From Eubacterium sp. UBA3279 (GTDB taxonomy: Bacteria; Bacillota; Clostridia; Lachnospirales; Lachnospiraceae): DNA of 49,005 bases. Where the stretch lies: positions 10,546-59,550 of the forward strand of contig DETV01000009.1 of NCBI GenBank assembly GCA_002361775.1. Direction: 5' to 3'. Under the pieces are notes generated by a model. That model was not told the DNA's origin. It worked only from the letters and a program-made list of their open reading frames with translations, and ran no database searches. Position numbers and translations under genes: made by a program. Shown piece by piece: positions 1 through 8,825 of the stretch; within the stretch, counting starts at the first letter, position 1, and each line of letters starts with the position of its first letter.

Positions 1-51
1 GTTAATCCATATATTAAAAATAATTCTATTTCATAAATCTGTCTGTATAAC

Positions 52-88
52 AAAAAAGGATTCATATTTTCCATCAATTGGAAAATAT
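52..88 (-). terminator. Probable terminator of the GH29 gene
   Basis: A 10-base inverted repeat (ATATTTTCCA / TGGAAAATAT, loop TCAAT) lies downstream of the fucosidase. Read on the minus strand it is followed, after GAATCC, by six T residues. The AT-rich stem and the short gap before the T tract make it a weak call. Nothing else is recognisable in bases 1-148. Confidence 0.4.
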
Positions 89-148
89 AAACCCTTCTAT
101 TACTTTTTGGTCTATTTCTAATATCTTTTTACTACACCTCTTCAGCAC

Positions 149-1459
149 CTATTCTTCTTTCAGCGTAATCTCTACTACGGTATCCGTTTCATCCGGAAGA
201 TACGGTGTGGAAGAAACATTCACAAATACCACATCCGGATAATTATTAACTGTCCAAAAATCAACAATCTGCAATTCACTTCCATCTGACAGCAGCCGAA
301 TTTTCTCTACCTGTTTTCTGTTGATTCCATATAAAGGAACTCCGCCAATAGAGTTTTCCATGATGTGATAATATACTTTATTTCCTTTTTGTGTAATCCG
401 TCCATTTTCCGGTTTTGACAAAGCGCTTCCTTTACATCCATATATGGAGTTGCCATTTTTCTTCATCCATTTTCCGATTTCTTCCAATATCTTCAAGGAC
501 TCTTCCGGAATATTTCCTTTGGCATCAGGCCCTACATTCAAAAGCATATTTCCATTTTTGCTGACACATTCCACCAATTTCTTGATGATCATGGACGCCG
601 GTTTGAAATTTTTGTCTTTTGCGCAATATCCCCAGTTATCATTCATTGTAATACATGCTTCCCACACAAGATTTCTTCCGGATTCATCCTTCAGACCCTG
701 AGGAGGGATAATCTGCTCCGGACTGACAAAATCGCCGGAGTATACGCTTGGGTTATCCGTAGCCAAAGATCCAAATCCTTCTCCGCTTACTTCCAGCCGA
801 TTATCAATAATTACATCAGGCTGGTATGTCCGAATCATATTCACCAATTCTGTAGCATGCCATTTTTCTCCCGTCATATCATCATAGGAAAAATCAAACC
901 ACATTACATCAATTTTTCCATACCGGGTACATAATTCTTTTACCTGACCATGCATATATTCCAGGTAGCGATCAAAATCTCTTCCTGCCTCTGCTTCCTT
1001 TTCTGCCTCGCAATTTCTCAAAGGATGAATCCGATCTCCATAATGAGGATAATCCGGATGATGCCAGTCAATAATGGAATAGTAGATTCCCACTTTAATT
1101 CCTTCTGCCCGGAAAGCATCGAGATATTCTGCTATCAGATCTCGTCCTGCCTTTGTATTGGTAGCTTTAAAATCTGTCAGTTCACTGTCAAACAAGCAAA
1201 ATCCATCATGATGTTTTGCAGTCAATACTGCATATTTCATACCCGCTTCTTTTGCCGCTCTTGCCCATTTTTCAGGATCATAATCTACCGGATCAAATTC
1301 ATCAAAAAACGGAAGATACTCTTCTTCCGGGATTTCTTCAACAGAACGCACCCATTCTCCTCTTGCCGGAATCGCATACAATCCCCAGTGAATAAACATA
1401 CCAAAACGCGCTTCCTGATACCATTCCACTCTTTTATTATACGCCTCTCTGTCAAACAT
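149..1459 (-). CDS. Alpha-L-fucosidase, glycoside hydrolase family 29
   Basis: Predicted 436-residue retaining exo-fucosidase releasing L-fucose from oligosaccharides. The N-terminus carries the GH29 signature RFGMFIHWGLYAIPARGEW (about residues 18-36), then KHHDGFCLF (about 82-90). The segment DVMWFDFSYDD places the likely nucleophile at Asp189. A beta-sandwich tail follows the barrel from about residue 340. There is no signal peptide, so it should act in the cytoplasm on imported sugars. I start it at the Met preceded by AAAGGAGG (cctcctttt at 1467-1475) rather than at a Met 15 codons upstream, which lacks a ribosome binding site. It is divergent from the AraC-type regulator at 1558, its probable regulator. 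Family assignment is firm; linkage specificity cannot be read from sequence. Confidence 0.9.
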   Translation of the reverse strand: MFDREAYNKRVEWYQEARFGMFIHWGLYAIPARGEWVRSVEEIPEEEYLPFFDEFDPVDYDPEKWARAAKEAGMKYAVLTAKHHDGFCLFDSELTDFKATNTKAGRDLIAEYLDAFRAEGIKVGIYYSIIDWHHPDYPHYGDRIHPLRNCEAEKEAEAGRDFDRYLEYMHGQVKELCTRYGKIDVMWFDFSYDDMTGEKWHATELVNMIRTYQPDVIIDNRLEVSGEGFGSLATDNPSVYSGDFVSPEQIIPPQGLKDESGRNLVWEACITMNDNWGYCAKDKNFKPASMIIKKLVECVSKNGNMLLNVGPDAKGNIPEESLKILEEIGKWMKKNGNSIYGCKGSALSKPENGRITQKGNKVYYHIMENSIGGVPLYGINRKQVEKIRLLSDGSELQIVDFWTVNNYPDVVFVNVSSTPYLPDETDTVVEITLKEE

Positions 1460-1480
1460 ATTTCTGCCTCCTTTTCTCAT

Positions 1481-1509
1481 TTGACCTTTTCTTAAATCTA
1501 GCATATAAT
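1481..1509 (+). promoter_or_regulatory. Sigma-A-type promoter of the AraC-family gene
   Basis: TTGACC at 1481-1486 and TATAAT at 1504-1509 with a 17-base spacer. It would start transcription near 1516, about 40 bases before the regulator. It lies between the two divergent start codons, so a regulator binding here could control both genes. Confidence 0.65.
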
Positions 1510-1557
1510 CAAAAAAACAGGAATGTATGATTAAGTAAAAAATATGGAGATTTTAGC

Positions 1558-2364
1558 ATGGAAATTTTCACAAACCCTTTATTATATAAAGAATTGAATC
1601 AAATTAATATGAATATATTGGAAATGTCTTTCGCCAGGACCGATCAGGAATGGAACATGAAAAATGTAATATCTCCTTTTGTGCGAATCTATTATGTACA
1701 ATCAGGAGAGGCTTTCATTCAATACCACAGCCAGACAGTAAAACTGTCTTCCGGAAACATTTATCTAATTCCATCTCATCTGGAATTTTCTTACTGGTGT
1801 GACAATTCCATGTCTAAATTATATGCCCATATTAATTTATTAGATTACAATAACTATGATTTATTTTCCGGATATGATAAGTGTATTGTCCTCACCAACA
1901 AGCAATCTGTCATCAATTCTATTATCAACGAATGGCAGCGCGGTGATATTTTAAGCTCTCTTTCGCTAAAATCCACTCTTTACCAAACCGTTGTGGAGGC
2001 AATTTTACAAGAAAATATTTCTCTTGGAAATATTGAAGAATACAGCGATCTTGTAAGAAAAACCATCCAGATAATCAAAGACAGACCTCACCAGTCGCTC
2101 ACAGCTCAGACACTGGCAGAATTACTTTTTGTTTCTCCCAGCCAATTACAGAAGAAATTCCGTAAAGAAATGAAACTGTCTCTGGGACAGTATATAAAAG
2201 AGCAAGTCATGTTTGCCGCCGCAAATCTGTTGCGGGCTCAGGACAAATCCATAAAAGAAATCAGCGACACCCTGGGATTTTGCGACCAATTTCATTTTTC
2301 CCGCCGATTCTGTGAATATTATGGTATGTCTCCTTCTATCTATCGAAAATCTATTCTCTTTTAA
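1558..2364 (+). CDS. AraC-family transcriptional regulator
   Basis: A 268-residue one-component regulator. Residues about 25-100 form a cupin-like sensor half (SGEAFIQYHSQTVKLSSGNI, then YLIPSHLEFSYWCD). Residues about 165-268 hold the double helix-turn-helix typical of the family, with SLTAQTLAELLFVSPSQLQK and the second signature DTLGFCDQFHFSRRFCEYYG ending in MSPSIYRK. The start is preceded by GGAG (tatggagatttt). It is divergent from the GH29 fucosidase, with 98 bases between starts, so sensing a fucoside-related sugar and activating the hydrolase is the obvious inference. Full length for the family and apparently intact. Confidence 0.9.
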   Translation: MEIFTNPLLYKELNQINMNILEMSFARTDQEWNMKNVISPFVRIYYVQSGEAFIQYHSQTVKLSSGNIYLIPSHLEFSYWCDNSMSKLYAHINLLDYNNYDLFSGYDKCIVLTNKQSVINSIINEWQRGDILSSLSLKSTLYQTVVEAILQENISLGNIEEYSDLVRKTIQIIKDRPHQSLTAQTLAELLFVSPSQLQKKFRKEMKLSLGQYIKEQVMFAAANLLRAQDKSIKEISDTLGFCDQFHFSRRFCEYYGMSPSIYRKSILF

Positions 2365-2377
2365 ACGCAAGCGGGTT

Positions 2378-2614
2378 TTATTGGATGAGTTTTTCTTTTT
2401 CTCTGCGACTCATCTGCTTGATTTCCCATTCTCTTTTCATGGCTTCTTCTTTTGTAGAAAACGCTTCATAATATGCAAGAGTCACCGGTCTTCTGGCTCT
2501 TGTATATTTTGCCCCTCTTCCTTCATTATGCGCTTTCAGTCTTTTTTGAATATCATTAGTCCATCCCGTATAAAATGTATTATCACTGCATATCAAAATA
2601 TATGTATAATTCAT
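2378..2614 (-). CDS. GIY-YIG domain protein (UPF0213 type)
   Basis: A 78-residue single-domain protein of the small GIY-YIG endonuclease-like family. Visible motifs are YTYILICSDNTFYTGWTND (the GIY...YIG pair is diverged to YIL and YTG), followed by R, H and GAKYTRARRP, with a basic C-terminus rich in Lys, Glu and Arg. The start chosen is MNYTYILIC, preceded by GAGG; an upstream in-frame Met would add 11 residues not usual for the family. Such proteins are widespread in Firmicutes; their biological role is unclear and a DNA-processing function is only inferred from the fold. It is convergent with the AraC gene, 13 bases apart. Confidence 0.8.
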   Translation of the reverse strand: MNYTYILICSDNTFYTGWTNDIQKRLKAHNEGRGAKYTRARRPVTLAYYEAFSTKEEAMKREWEIKQMSRREKEKLIQ

Positions 2615-2728
2615 ACTGTTTCCTCTTTTTAATACTTTTCCACCCATTATTTAAATACATCACTATGTTTCCACATCACATTCTTTTTGATTTCTTTCTA
2701 TTCTATCATATTTCTCCCATAATTTCAC

Positions 2729-2758
2729 TTGACTTTTCCTTTGTTACGATACTATAAT
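2729..2758 (+). promoter_or_regulatory. Promoter of the TrpB-like gene
   Basis: TTGACT at 2729-2734 and TATAAT at 2753-2758 with an 18-base spacer, about 40 bases upstream of the start codon. No leader peptide, T-box or terminator was seen between it and the gene. Confidence 0.65.
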
Positions 2759-2799
2759 AAAATAATTTTTAAATACCTTTATGAAAGGATGATGATCAT

Positions 2800-4176
2800 A
2801 TGGCAGATAAGAAAACAATTCCTTATAAAATCTATCTGGAAGAAAGTGAAATGCCCACGCAATGGTATAATGTACGGGCAGATATGAAAAATAAACCGGC
2901 GCCGCTTCTGAATCCTCAGACTTTAAAGCCTATGACTGCTGAAGAACTCAGTCAGGTATTTTGTGAAGAACTTGTAAAACAGGAACTGGATGATACCACT
3001 CCTTACTTCGATATCCCCGAAGAAATCCTTGACTTTTATAAAATGTATCGTCCTTCTCCACTGGTACGGGCCTATTGTCTGGAAAAAGAATTAGATACGC
3101 CTGCAAAAATTTACTACAAATTCGAAGGCAATAACACCTCCGGAAGTCATAAACTGAATTCTGCTATCGCTCAGGCATATTATGCTAAAAATCAGGGACT
3201 GAAAGGAGTTACTACCGAAACAGGCGCAGGACAGTGGGGAACTGCTCTTTCTATGGCTTGTGCATATCTGGGACTGGACTGCAATGTTTACATGGTAAAA
3301 TGCTCCTATGAACAAAAACCCTTCCGTCGCGAAGTTATGCGGACCTACGGAGCAAAGGTTACCCCTTCTCCTTCTGACACCACAAAAGTCGGACGGGAAA
3401 TTCTGGCAAAATATCCGGGAACTTCCGGAAGTCTGGGATGCGCTATCTCCGAAGCAGTAGAAGCCGCCACCTCAAAAGACGGATACCGATACGTTCTCGG
3501 TTCTGTATTGACCCAGGTTCTGCTTCATCAGTCTATCATTGGTCTGGAAACAAAAGCTGCTCTGGACAAATACCACATTACACCTGATATCATTATCGGC
3601 TGTGCCGGCGGCGGTTCTAACCTGGGCGGTTTAATTTCGCCTTTCATGGGAGAAAAATTAAGAGGGGAAAAGGATTACCGCTTCATTGCTGTAGAACCGG
3701 CAAGCTGCCCCAGCCTTACCCGGGGTAAATTTGCTTATGATTATTGTGATACAGGAATGGTTTGCCCTCTGGCTAAAATGTATACTCTGGGAAGTGGATT
3801 TATTCCCTCTGCCAACCATGCCGGAGGTCTTCGCTATCATGGTATGAGTTCTGTTCTGTCACAGCTCTACGACGATGGACTTATGGAAGCTATCGCAGTG
3901 GAACAGACCAGTGTTTTTGAAGCAGCCACAAAATTTGCCCGCATCGAAGGAATCCTTCCTGCACCGGAAAGCAGCCATGCGATTAAAGCCGCTATTGATC
4001 AGGCTCTTTTATGTAAAGAAACAGGCGAAGAAAAAACTATTGTATTCGGTCTGACCGGAACAGGATATTTTGATATGGTTGCCTATGGAAAATACAACGA
4101 TGGCGCTATGAGTGATTACATTCCTACAGACGAAGATCTGGCAAAAGGATTTGCAGGACTTCCTCATGTAGAATAG
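2800..4176 (+). CDS. Tryptophan synthase beta chain-like protein (TrpB2 type)
   Basis: A 458-residue PLP enzyme of fold type II. The TrpB2 subfamily is longer than canonical TrpB and works without TrpA, joining indole (or an analogue) to serine. The PLP lysine is Lys118 in GNNTSGSHKLNSAI. The indole-site glutamate segment TETGAGQWGTALS and the phosphate-binding loop GCAGGGSNLGG are both present. The long N-terminal extension (about 80 residues before RPSPLVRA) is typical of TrpB2. No trpA or other trp gene is adjacent, so it more likely salvages indole than belongs to a full biosynthetic operon. The start follows AAAGGATGATG. Monocistronic, with its own promoter and terminator. Confidence 0.9.
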   Translation: MADKKTIPYKIYLEESEMPTQWYNVRADMKNKPAPLLNPQTLKPMTAEELSQVFCEELVKQELDDTTPYFDIPEEILDFYKMYRPSPLVRAYCLEKELDTPAKIYYKFEGNNTSGSHKLNSAIAQAYYAKNQGLKGVTTETGAGQWGTALSMACAYLGLDCNVYMVKCSYEQKPFRREVMRTYGAKVTPSPSDTTKVGREILAKYPGTSGSLGCAISEAVEAATSKDGYRYVLGSVLTQVLLHQSIIGLETKAALDKYHITPDIIIGCAGGGSNLGGLISPFMGEKLRGEKDYRFIAVEPASCPSLTRGKFAYDYCDTGMVCPLAKMYTLGSGFIPSANHAGGLRYHGMSSVLSQLYDDGLMEAIAVEQTSVFEAATKFARIEGILPAPESSHAIKAAIDQALLCKETGEEKTIVFGLTGTGYFDMVAYGKYNDGAMSDYIPTDEDLAKGFAGLPHVE

Positions 4177-4212
4177 TGAGAGACTTATTCTTTCACAAAA
4201 CACATTTTCCGT

Positions 4213-4268
4213 AAAAGTAAAACAGAGCAGTTTCACGAATCCCTTCGTGTCTCTGCTCTGTTTCTTTT
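4213..4268. terminator. Bidirectional terminator between TrpB2 and bacteriohemerythrin
   Basis: AAACAGAGCAG (4220-4230) pairs with CTGCTCTGTTT (4253-4263), with an inner stem CACGAA / TTCGTG (4234-4249). T-rich runs follow on both strands (TTTCTTTTT on plus; the complement of AAAAGTAAAA on minus). Its place between convergent genes fits termination from both sides. Confidence 0.8.
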
Positions 4269-4315
4269 TACTTTACAACTGTCTGACATCCTGACAACAA
4301 AATGCTGAACAGTTA

Positions 4316-4720
4316 TTATTTTGCTCTGATAAATTCAGCTACTGCCTTGTCCCAGCCCTGAATATGATTTACCAGCCACTGACTGATATTTTTATTCACA
4401 GCTTCAACAAATGCATCTGTGGGACCTTCCTCTTCTTCCAGCATCTGACGAAGTTCATCAACTGATTTTTTGAAATCTTCATGCTGAACTTTATGCTGTT
4501 CCAGCTTGTCGTATCCTGCTTCCTGCTGCAATTTTTCTTCGTCAGAGAAATGGAAATCTGTGTAATCCATCAGGAAATCCAAAGTTTTTACTGCTGTCAC
4601 TTTTTCTTTTCCATTTTCACAGCTTTCTACCAGTTTATTAACTCTGTCGATCAGTTCTTTATGTTCGTTATCAATTAATTCGTTGCCTGTATACAACGCT
4701 TCGTCAAATACTATCCTCAC
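4316..4720 (-). CDS. Bacteriohemerythrin
   Basis: A 134-residue four-helix-bundle protein that binds O2 at a non-haem di-iron centre. The full set of iron ligands can be read: His20 (DNEHKEL), His57 and Glu61 (HFSDEE), His76 and His80 (HKVQH), His119 and Asp124 (HIQGWD). The start is GTG, preceded by GGAGGGG at a normal distance. It lies 18 bases downstream of the rubredoxin gene and is probably co-transcribed with it. In anaerobes such pairs are usually read as oxygen-scavenging or sensing systems; for this pair the role is inferred. Confidence 0.92.
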   Translation of the reverse strand: MRIVFDEALYTGNELIDNEHKELIDRVNKLVESCENGKEKVTAVKTLDFLMDYTDFHFSDEEKLQQEAGYDKLEQHKVQHEDFKKSVDELRQMLEEEEGPTDAFVEAVNKNISQWLVNHIQGWDKAVAEFIRAK

Positions 4721-4738
4721 GGCGATCCCCTCCCTGCT

Positions 4739-4900
4739 TTACTCAGCTTCTACAAAATCTTCTTTACCAACACCACAAACCGGGCAAACCCAGTCTTCTG
4801 GAAGATCTTCAAATGCAGTTCCTGGTGCAATTCCAGCATCTGGATCTCCTACTGCAGGATCATACTCATATCCACATGGTTCACAAATATATTTTTTCAT
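4739..4900 (-). CDS. Rubredoxin
   Basis: A 53-residue iron-only electron carrier. The two Cys-X2-Cys iron knuckles are CEPC (residues 6-9) and CPVC (39-42), with the family signature GYEYDPAVGDPDAGI between them and DLPEDWVCPVCG after. The start codon is preceded by AAGGTGAAG. It is the first gene of a two-gene unit with bacteriohemerythrin, so electrons from rubredoxin could support reduction of O2 or peroxide. It would be easy to miss because of its size. Confidence 0.95.
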   Translation of the reverse strand: MKKYICEPCGYEYDPAVGDPDAGIAPGTAFEDLPEDWVCPVCGVGKEDFVEAE

Positions 4901-4947
4901 TTTCTCTTCACCTTAACCTTTCTTTGTTTTATAATACTGTTATCCGA

Positions 4948-4982
4948 GATTGTAACTATCATAATACCAGAAAATTACAATC
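4948..4982. promoter_or_regulatory. Inverted repeat upstream of the rubredoxin gene
   Basis: GATTGTAA (4948-4955) and TTACAATC (4975-4982) form a perfect inverted repeat with a 19-base spacer; a third ATTACAAT occurs near 5022. It sits between the divergent rubredoxin and MATE genes and could be an operator. It does not match the PerR or Fur consensus well, and the regulator is unknown. Confidence 0.35.
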
Positions 4983-5105
4983 GTCACGGTATGCATTTAT
5001 TATATCCGTTTGTGGAAAAAATTACAATGCTATTTTTCAATTCTTACCCCACAGACGGAAAATCAAATGCTTTCATTTTCATTATTCTTTGGGAGGGTTT
5101 TACAA

Positions 5106-6455
5106 ATGAAACAGGAAACAACGTCAACCAATCAGATTACTGAGGGGGTAATCTGGAAACAGCTTCTTCTATTTTTCTTTCCCATCGTTATGGGAACCTT
5201 TTTTCAACAACTTTATAATACGGCTGACACTGTGATTGTGGGAAGATTTGTGGGCAAAGAGGCATTGGCTTCTGTCGGCGGTTCCACTGCCCAGATTGTC
5301 AACCTGATCGTGGGATTTTTCGTCGGATTAGCCTCCGGTGCAACAGTAATCATTTCCCAATTTTACGGAGCACAGGATAAACGAAATGTGGATCGTTCTC
5401 TCCATACCGCATTTGCTTTCTCTATTGTAGGAAGTGTATTTATTACCTTTCTTGGTATTGCTATCGCTCCCTGGCTGCTGAAAATCATGAACACTCCGGA
5501 AAATCTTATGGCAGATTCTGTTTTATATATGCGTATTTATTTCGCCGGAATTCTTTTTGTTTTTATTTATAATGTGGGCTCCAGTATTCTTCGCGCTGTT
5601 GGAGATTCCAAACGGCCACTGTATTATCTGATTGTCTGTTGTATTTTAAATATTGTTCTGGATCTGGTACTGATCCTTGTCTTTCACATGGGAGTAGGCG
5701 GCGCCGCCATCGCTACAGTTGTCTCTCAGGCTGTCAGCTCCATCCTCGTTACCAGAGCTTTAATGAAATCCGATGATCTGCTTCATCTGAAAATCAAAGA
5801 AATCCGTTTTTACAAAGCCGCTTTACTTTCCTTAATCTGGATCGGACTGCCCACCGGCATCCAGTCCACTATGTACAATGCCTCCAATATGTTTATTCAG
5901 GCATCTTTGAATACCTTTGGAACAGATACTATGGCTGCCTGGACAGCTTTTGGTAAAATCGATTCTCTGTACTGGATGGTAAACAGCGCTTTCGGTATTG
6001 CCGTCACCACCTTTGTAGGACAAAACTATGGCGCAGGAAAATATGACCGCATGAAAAAATGTGTCCGTATCGGTATCGGTATGGCTTTGGTTGCCTCACT
6101 GATATTTACTTTCATCTTTTTCCTCGGAGGAAGACCTTTATTTCACCTGTTTACCGCCGATAAAACAGTTATCGATATTGGAATGCAGATGCTCCATCTG
6201 ATTGCGCCATCTTACTTCTTATTTGTATTTATCGAACTTTTATCCGGCGCTCTCCGAGGAACCGGTGATGTAATCATTCCCATGATCATGACCTGTGGAG
6301 GAATTTGTCTTCTTCGCGTTCTCTGGATCATCTTTATCGTTCCGCTGAAACCGGGACTGGAAACCATTATTTTCAGCTATCCTGTCACCTGGTTTATTAC
6401 GGCAGTACTCTTTATTATTTACTATATCTGGAAATCCCGCAAATTGTGGAAATAA
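5106..6455 (+). CDS. MATE family efflux transporter
   Basis: A 449-residue inner-membrane antiporter of the MATE/NorM type, expected to use a Na+ or H+ gradient to export cationic or organic compounds. Twelve hydrophobic segments in two similar halves can be followed. The N-half carries FFQQLYNTADTVIVGRFVG and the segment AVGDSKRPLYYL, typical of the clostridial branch; the C-half shows GTDTMAAWTAFGKID. The start at 5106 is preceded by GGGAGGG; an upstream in-frame Met at 5010 has none. A terminator follows. Substrate cannot be predicted. Confidence 0.9.
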   Translation: MKQETTSTNQITEGVIWKQLLLFFFPIVMGTFFQQLYNTADTVIVGRFVGKEALASVGGSTAQIVNLIVGFFVGLASGATVIISQFYGAQDKRNVDRSLHTAFAFSIVGSVFITFLGIAIAPWLLKIMNTPENLMADSVLYMRIYFAGILFVFIYNVGSSILRAVGDSKRPLYYLIVCCILNIVLDLVLILVFHMGVGGAAIATVVSQAVSSILVTRALMKSDDLLHLKIKEIRFYKAALLSLIWIGLPTGIQSTMYNASNMFIQASLNTFGTDTMAAWTAFGKIDSLYWMVNSAFGIAVTTFVGQNYGAGKYDRMKKCVRIGIGMALVASLIFTFIFFLGGRPLFHLFTADKTVIDIGMQMLHLIAPSYFLFVFIELLSGALRGTGDVIIPMIMTCGGICLLRVLWIIFIVPLKPGLETIIFSYPVTWFITAVLFIIYYIWKSRKLWK

Positions 6456-6460
6456 GTATC

Positions 6461-6502
6461 GTATGCCTTTAATTTTACCATAAATTAGAGGCATACTTTT
6501 TT
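6461..6502 (+). terminator. Terminator of the first MATE gene
   Basis: GTATGCCT / AGGCATAC outer stem with TAATTT / AAATTA inner stem, then six T residues interrupted by C and another T run. It lies just after the MATE stop codon. Confidence 0.85.
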
Positions 6503-6546
6503 CTTTTTTCTAATATGATAAACCAATATCTCTTCAAGGATTCTAT

Positions 6547-7074
6547 ATGAAATTTCTTCTTTTTCTTTCTGATCTGATGATTCCTCTGATTATCTTTTAT
6601 ATTGTAGGTTTTGGTTTTCTTTTGAAACGAAATATTTACGAAGATTTTATAGATGGGGCCTCTGACGGACTGAAAACGGTAGTCCGCATTACTCCCACTA
6701 TGATTGGTCTTATGACAGGGGTAGGTATTTTGCGCGCCTCAGGATTTCTCGATATGATTGGAAAATTTCTCGGGAAATTTTTGCATCCCCTGGGTTTTCC
6801 CGGAGAATTGATTCCCCTTTCCATAGTAAAAATGTTTTCTTCCAGCGCTGCCACCGGCTTGCTCTTAGACATATATAAAAAATTCGGTACTGATTCAGAA
6901 ACAGGATTAATTGCCTCCCTGCTTCTTTCCAGTACCGAAACTATCTTTTATACTATGAGCGTATATTTTATTGTTGCCAAAGTAACCAAAACCCGTTACA
7001 CACTCTCCGGCGCTCTTTTGGCCACTTTAGGCGGCACCATAGCCAGCGTGATTCTGGCCGGACTCATGTTATAA
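6547..7074 (+). CDS. spmB: Spore maturation protein B (nucleoside-recognition/gate domain)
   Basis: A 175-residue membrane protein with about five hydrophobic helices, the usual SpmB length. Motifs typical of SpmB are DGASDGLKTVVRITPTMIGL, the LRASG segment and MFSSSAATGLLLDIYKKFGTD followed by SSTETIFYTM. In Bacillus subtilis SpmA and SpmB act in spore-core dehydration; related Gate-domain proteins occur in transporters. SpmA, normally directly upstream, is absent here: the upstream neighbour is the MATE gene behind a terminator. The start is preceded by AAGGATT. It is convergent with the DUF4091 gene, 8 bases apart. Confidence 0.85.
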   Translation: MKFLLFLSDLMIPLIIFYIVGFGFLLKRNIYEDFIDGASDGLKTVVRITPTMIGLMTGVGILRASGFLDMIGKFLGKFLHPLGFPGELIPLSIVKMFSSSAATGLLLDIYKKFGTDSETGLIASLLLSSTETIFYTMSVYFIVAKVTKTRYTLSGALLATLGGTIASVILAGLML

Positions 7075-7082
7075 CATTTTTA

Positions 7083-8732
7083 TCAACAATTATTGAGTTC
7101 TCTGTAGATATTCTCTCGCAGATTTACAAAAAATTGTGGAGTATATGGATATTTTTTCCATGTAATATCCATTCCCGCTGTCTGGCGAATAATTTCCTCT
7201 ACTTTTTCTCTTCCCAGCTTCTTCTCAGCTCCGTACAGGAAACGAAGATCAGAAAATGCCTCTTCCAATACCATAATACGTATGGATTCTTCCGGCTTAC
7301 CGCCTTCTCCCGGATAAACAAGGAAAGAATCACCGGATGGGAAACCACAGCCTGCATCCGTACTCTGATAAGGATTCAGATTGTACAGCGAATACTGAGA
7401 ATTATAGAAATTATATCCCCACTGAAGGAATCCATCCAACTGATACAGATACAAAATCACTCCCAGGATACGATTTTTTCCTGAATGATGGGCAAAAAAA
7501 CGATTCGGAACTTCTTTTTTCTGAGCGCAGCAATAATATGTCCATAATTTTTCCGGTCTCTTTTCTAAAAATGGCGTCAGATGATCTATTCCACATACTG
7601 GCTGCTCCAAAAGACCTGTTTCATAAAAATCATAATGTGATAACGCATCCAACATCTGGAATCCTTCAATATATGGTTTTACCAATGCTCTGGCTGCTCC
7701 ATAATCTTCTTTCTGTTCCCATTCCGGTTCATCAGAAATATGGAAAAATACCTTATCCTGCAGTCCCATTTTCTTTAAATGTTCTGCCAGCTCCGGTAAA
7801 AACTGTCTTAAAAATGACGCATATGCCTCTCCTGTAGCCGGTGTATCCCAACCAAACTCCCGATGCAACTGTCCATTCTCTTCCACCATAATCTTAGGAG
7901 CCGCCTTAGCGCCCCACTGCGTAAACAAATGAGACATTTCAAAATGAGTAAAACCACATCTCTGGCACATATTGACCCAACGATCCAGTTTTTCAAAACC
8001 AAACTGATATGTATCTCCCGTTTTCTTTACATCGATCAACTGAATAGTCTTTCTCTCTCCCCCTACTTTTGTATCCAGCGGAGGAGTAAATAACGGTGTT
8101 AAAATCGTATCACAACTTCTCTTGGCAGCCACTGCCAGGAAATTTTCAAGAATTCTCCAATGTTCTTCTGAAAATACTTCCACCTGATAATAATCTGCCA
8201 GACAATCGCCATGAAACCATTCTGTGTGGCGTACATCTACCTGCGGCAATTCCTGTGCAAGCACCTGGACCGGTAAAACTGCATGAAATTCATTTCCTTC
8301 CCCTTCGGCGCCTTCATCTGCTTTCATATTTACCACAATTTCATAATTTCCCGGCTGTTTGGGAAGCTCTAATGTAAACCACAGACTTCTCCACTGCCCT
8401 GGAACTAATATAAAACCTAATTCCGGAAGATCACGAAGAAGATCCGGATACAGTCCCGGCTCTTTTTTCAGATATTCTTCGTCTCCATCCAATGGCCAGG
8501 GATACTCACTGGGTACCAGTTCCACCTGACGTACAGTAACGTTTTCCAACAATTCTTTACTTCCCTCAAGCTGAACCTGACCATAAAATTTCTGCATATT
8601 CTGCCACTGATATGCGATCTGAAAAGAAACTGTTTCCCCAGAACATCCCTTTAATTCTTTGATCTCATATCCTTCCTGCATTCCCTCTGGAAATACTTTT
8701 TCCAATGATGTAATAATTTTTGCTTTAATCAT
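7083..8732 (-). CDS. DUF4091 domain protein, probable glycoside hydrolase
   Basis: A 549-residue protein. An N-terminal beta-rich half (about 1-150) is followed by a barrel-like region with TEWFHGDCLADYYQV, HFEMSHLFTQWG and FHISDEPEW. It ends in the DUF4091 region, recognised by FLQWGYNFYNSQYS, GFPSGDSFLVYPG and the closing EEAFSDLRFLYGAEKK. DUF4091 proteins sit in polysaccharide-utilisation loci and have a glycosidase-like barrel; acidic residues in HISDEPEW are candidate catalytic residues (inference). No signal peptide. The start is preceded by AGGAGAAGAAGG. It is downstream of a GH172 gene on the same strand, 93 bases apart, probably one operon. Confidence 0.8.
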   Translation of the reverse strand: MIKAKIITSLEKVFPEGMQEGYEIKELKGCSGETVSFQIAYQWQNMQKFYGQVQLEGSKELLENVTVRQVELVPSEYPWPLDGDEEYLKKEPGLYPDLLRDLPELGFILVPGQWRSLWFTLELPKQPGNYEIVVNMKADEGAEGEGNEFHAVLPVQVLAQELPQVDVRHTEWFHGDCLADYYQVEVFSEEHWRILENFLAVAAKRSCDTILTPLFTPPLDTKVGGERKTIQLIDVKKTGDTYQFGFEKLDRWVNMCQRCGFTHFEMSHLFTQWGAKAAPKIMVEENGQLHREFGWDTPATGEAYASFLRQFLPELAEHLKKMGLQDKVFFHISDEPEWEQKEDYGAARALVKPYIEGFQMLDALSHYDFYETGLLEQPVCGIDHLTPFLEKRPEKLWTYYCCAQKKEVPNRFFAHHSGKNRILGVILYLYQLDGFLQWGYNFYNSQYSLYNLNPYQSTDAGCGFPSGDSFLVYPGEGGKPEESIRIMVLEEAFSDLRFLYGAEKKLGREKVEEIIRQTAGMDITWKKYPYTPQFFVNLRENIYRELNNC

Positions 8733-8825
8733 ACCTTCTTCTCCTAAACTTCATTTTATAAGATACTTTTCCCATTATATGTGCTTTAGCTAAAAGATAC
8801 AATCCCTGGCAGCAAAATTCTATTA

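Noticed and set aside
4174..4236. Regulatory RNA downstream of TrpB2
   Set aside because: The structure is explained by the bidirectional terminator.
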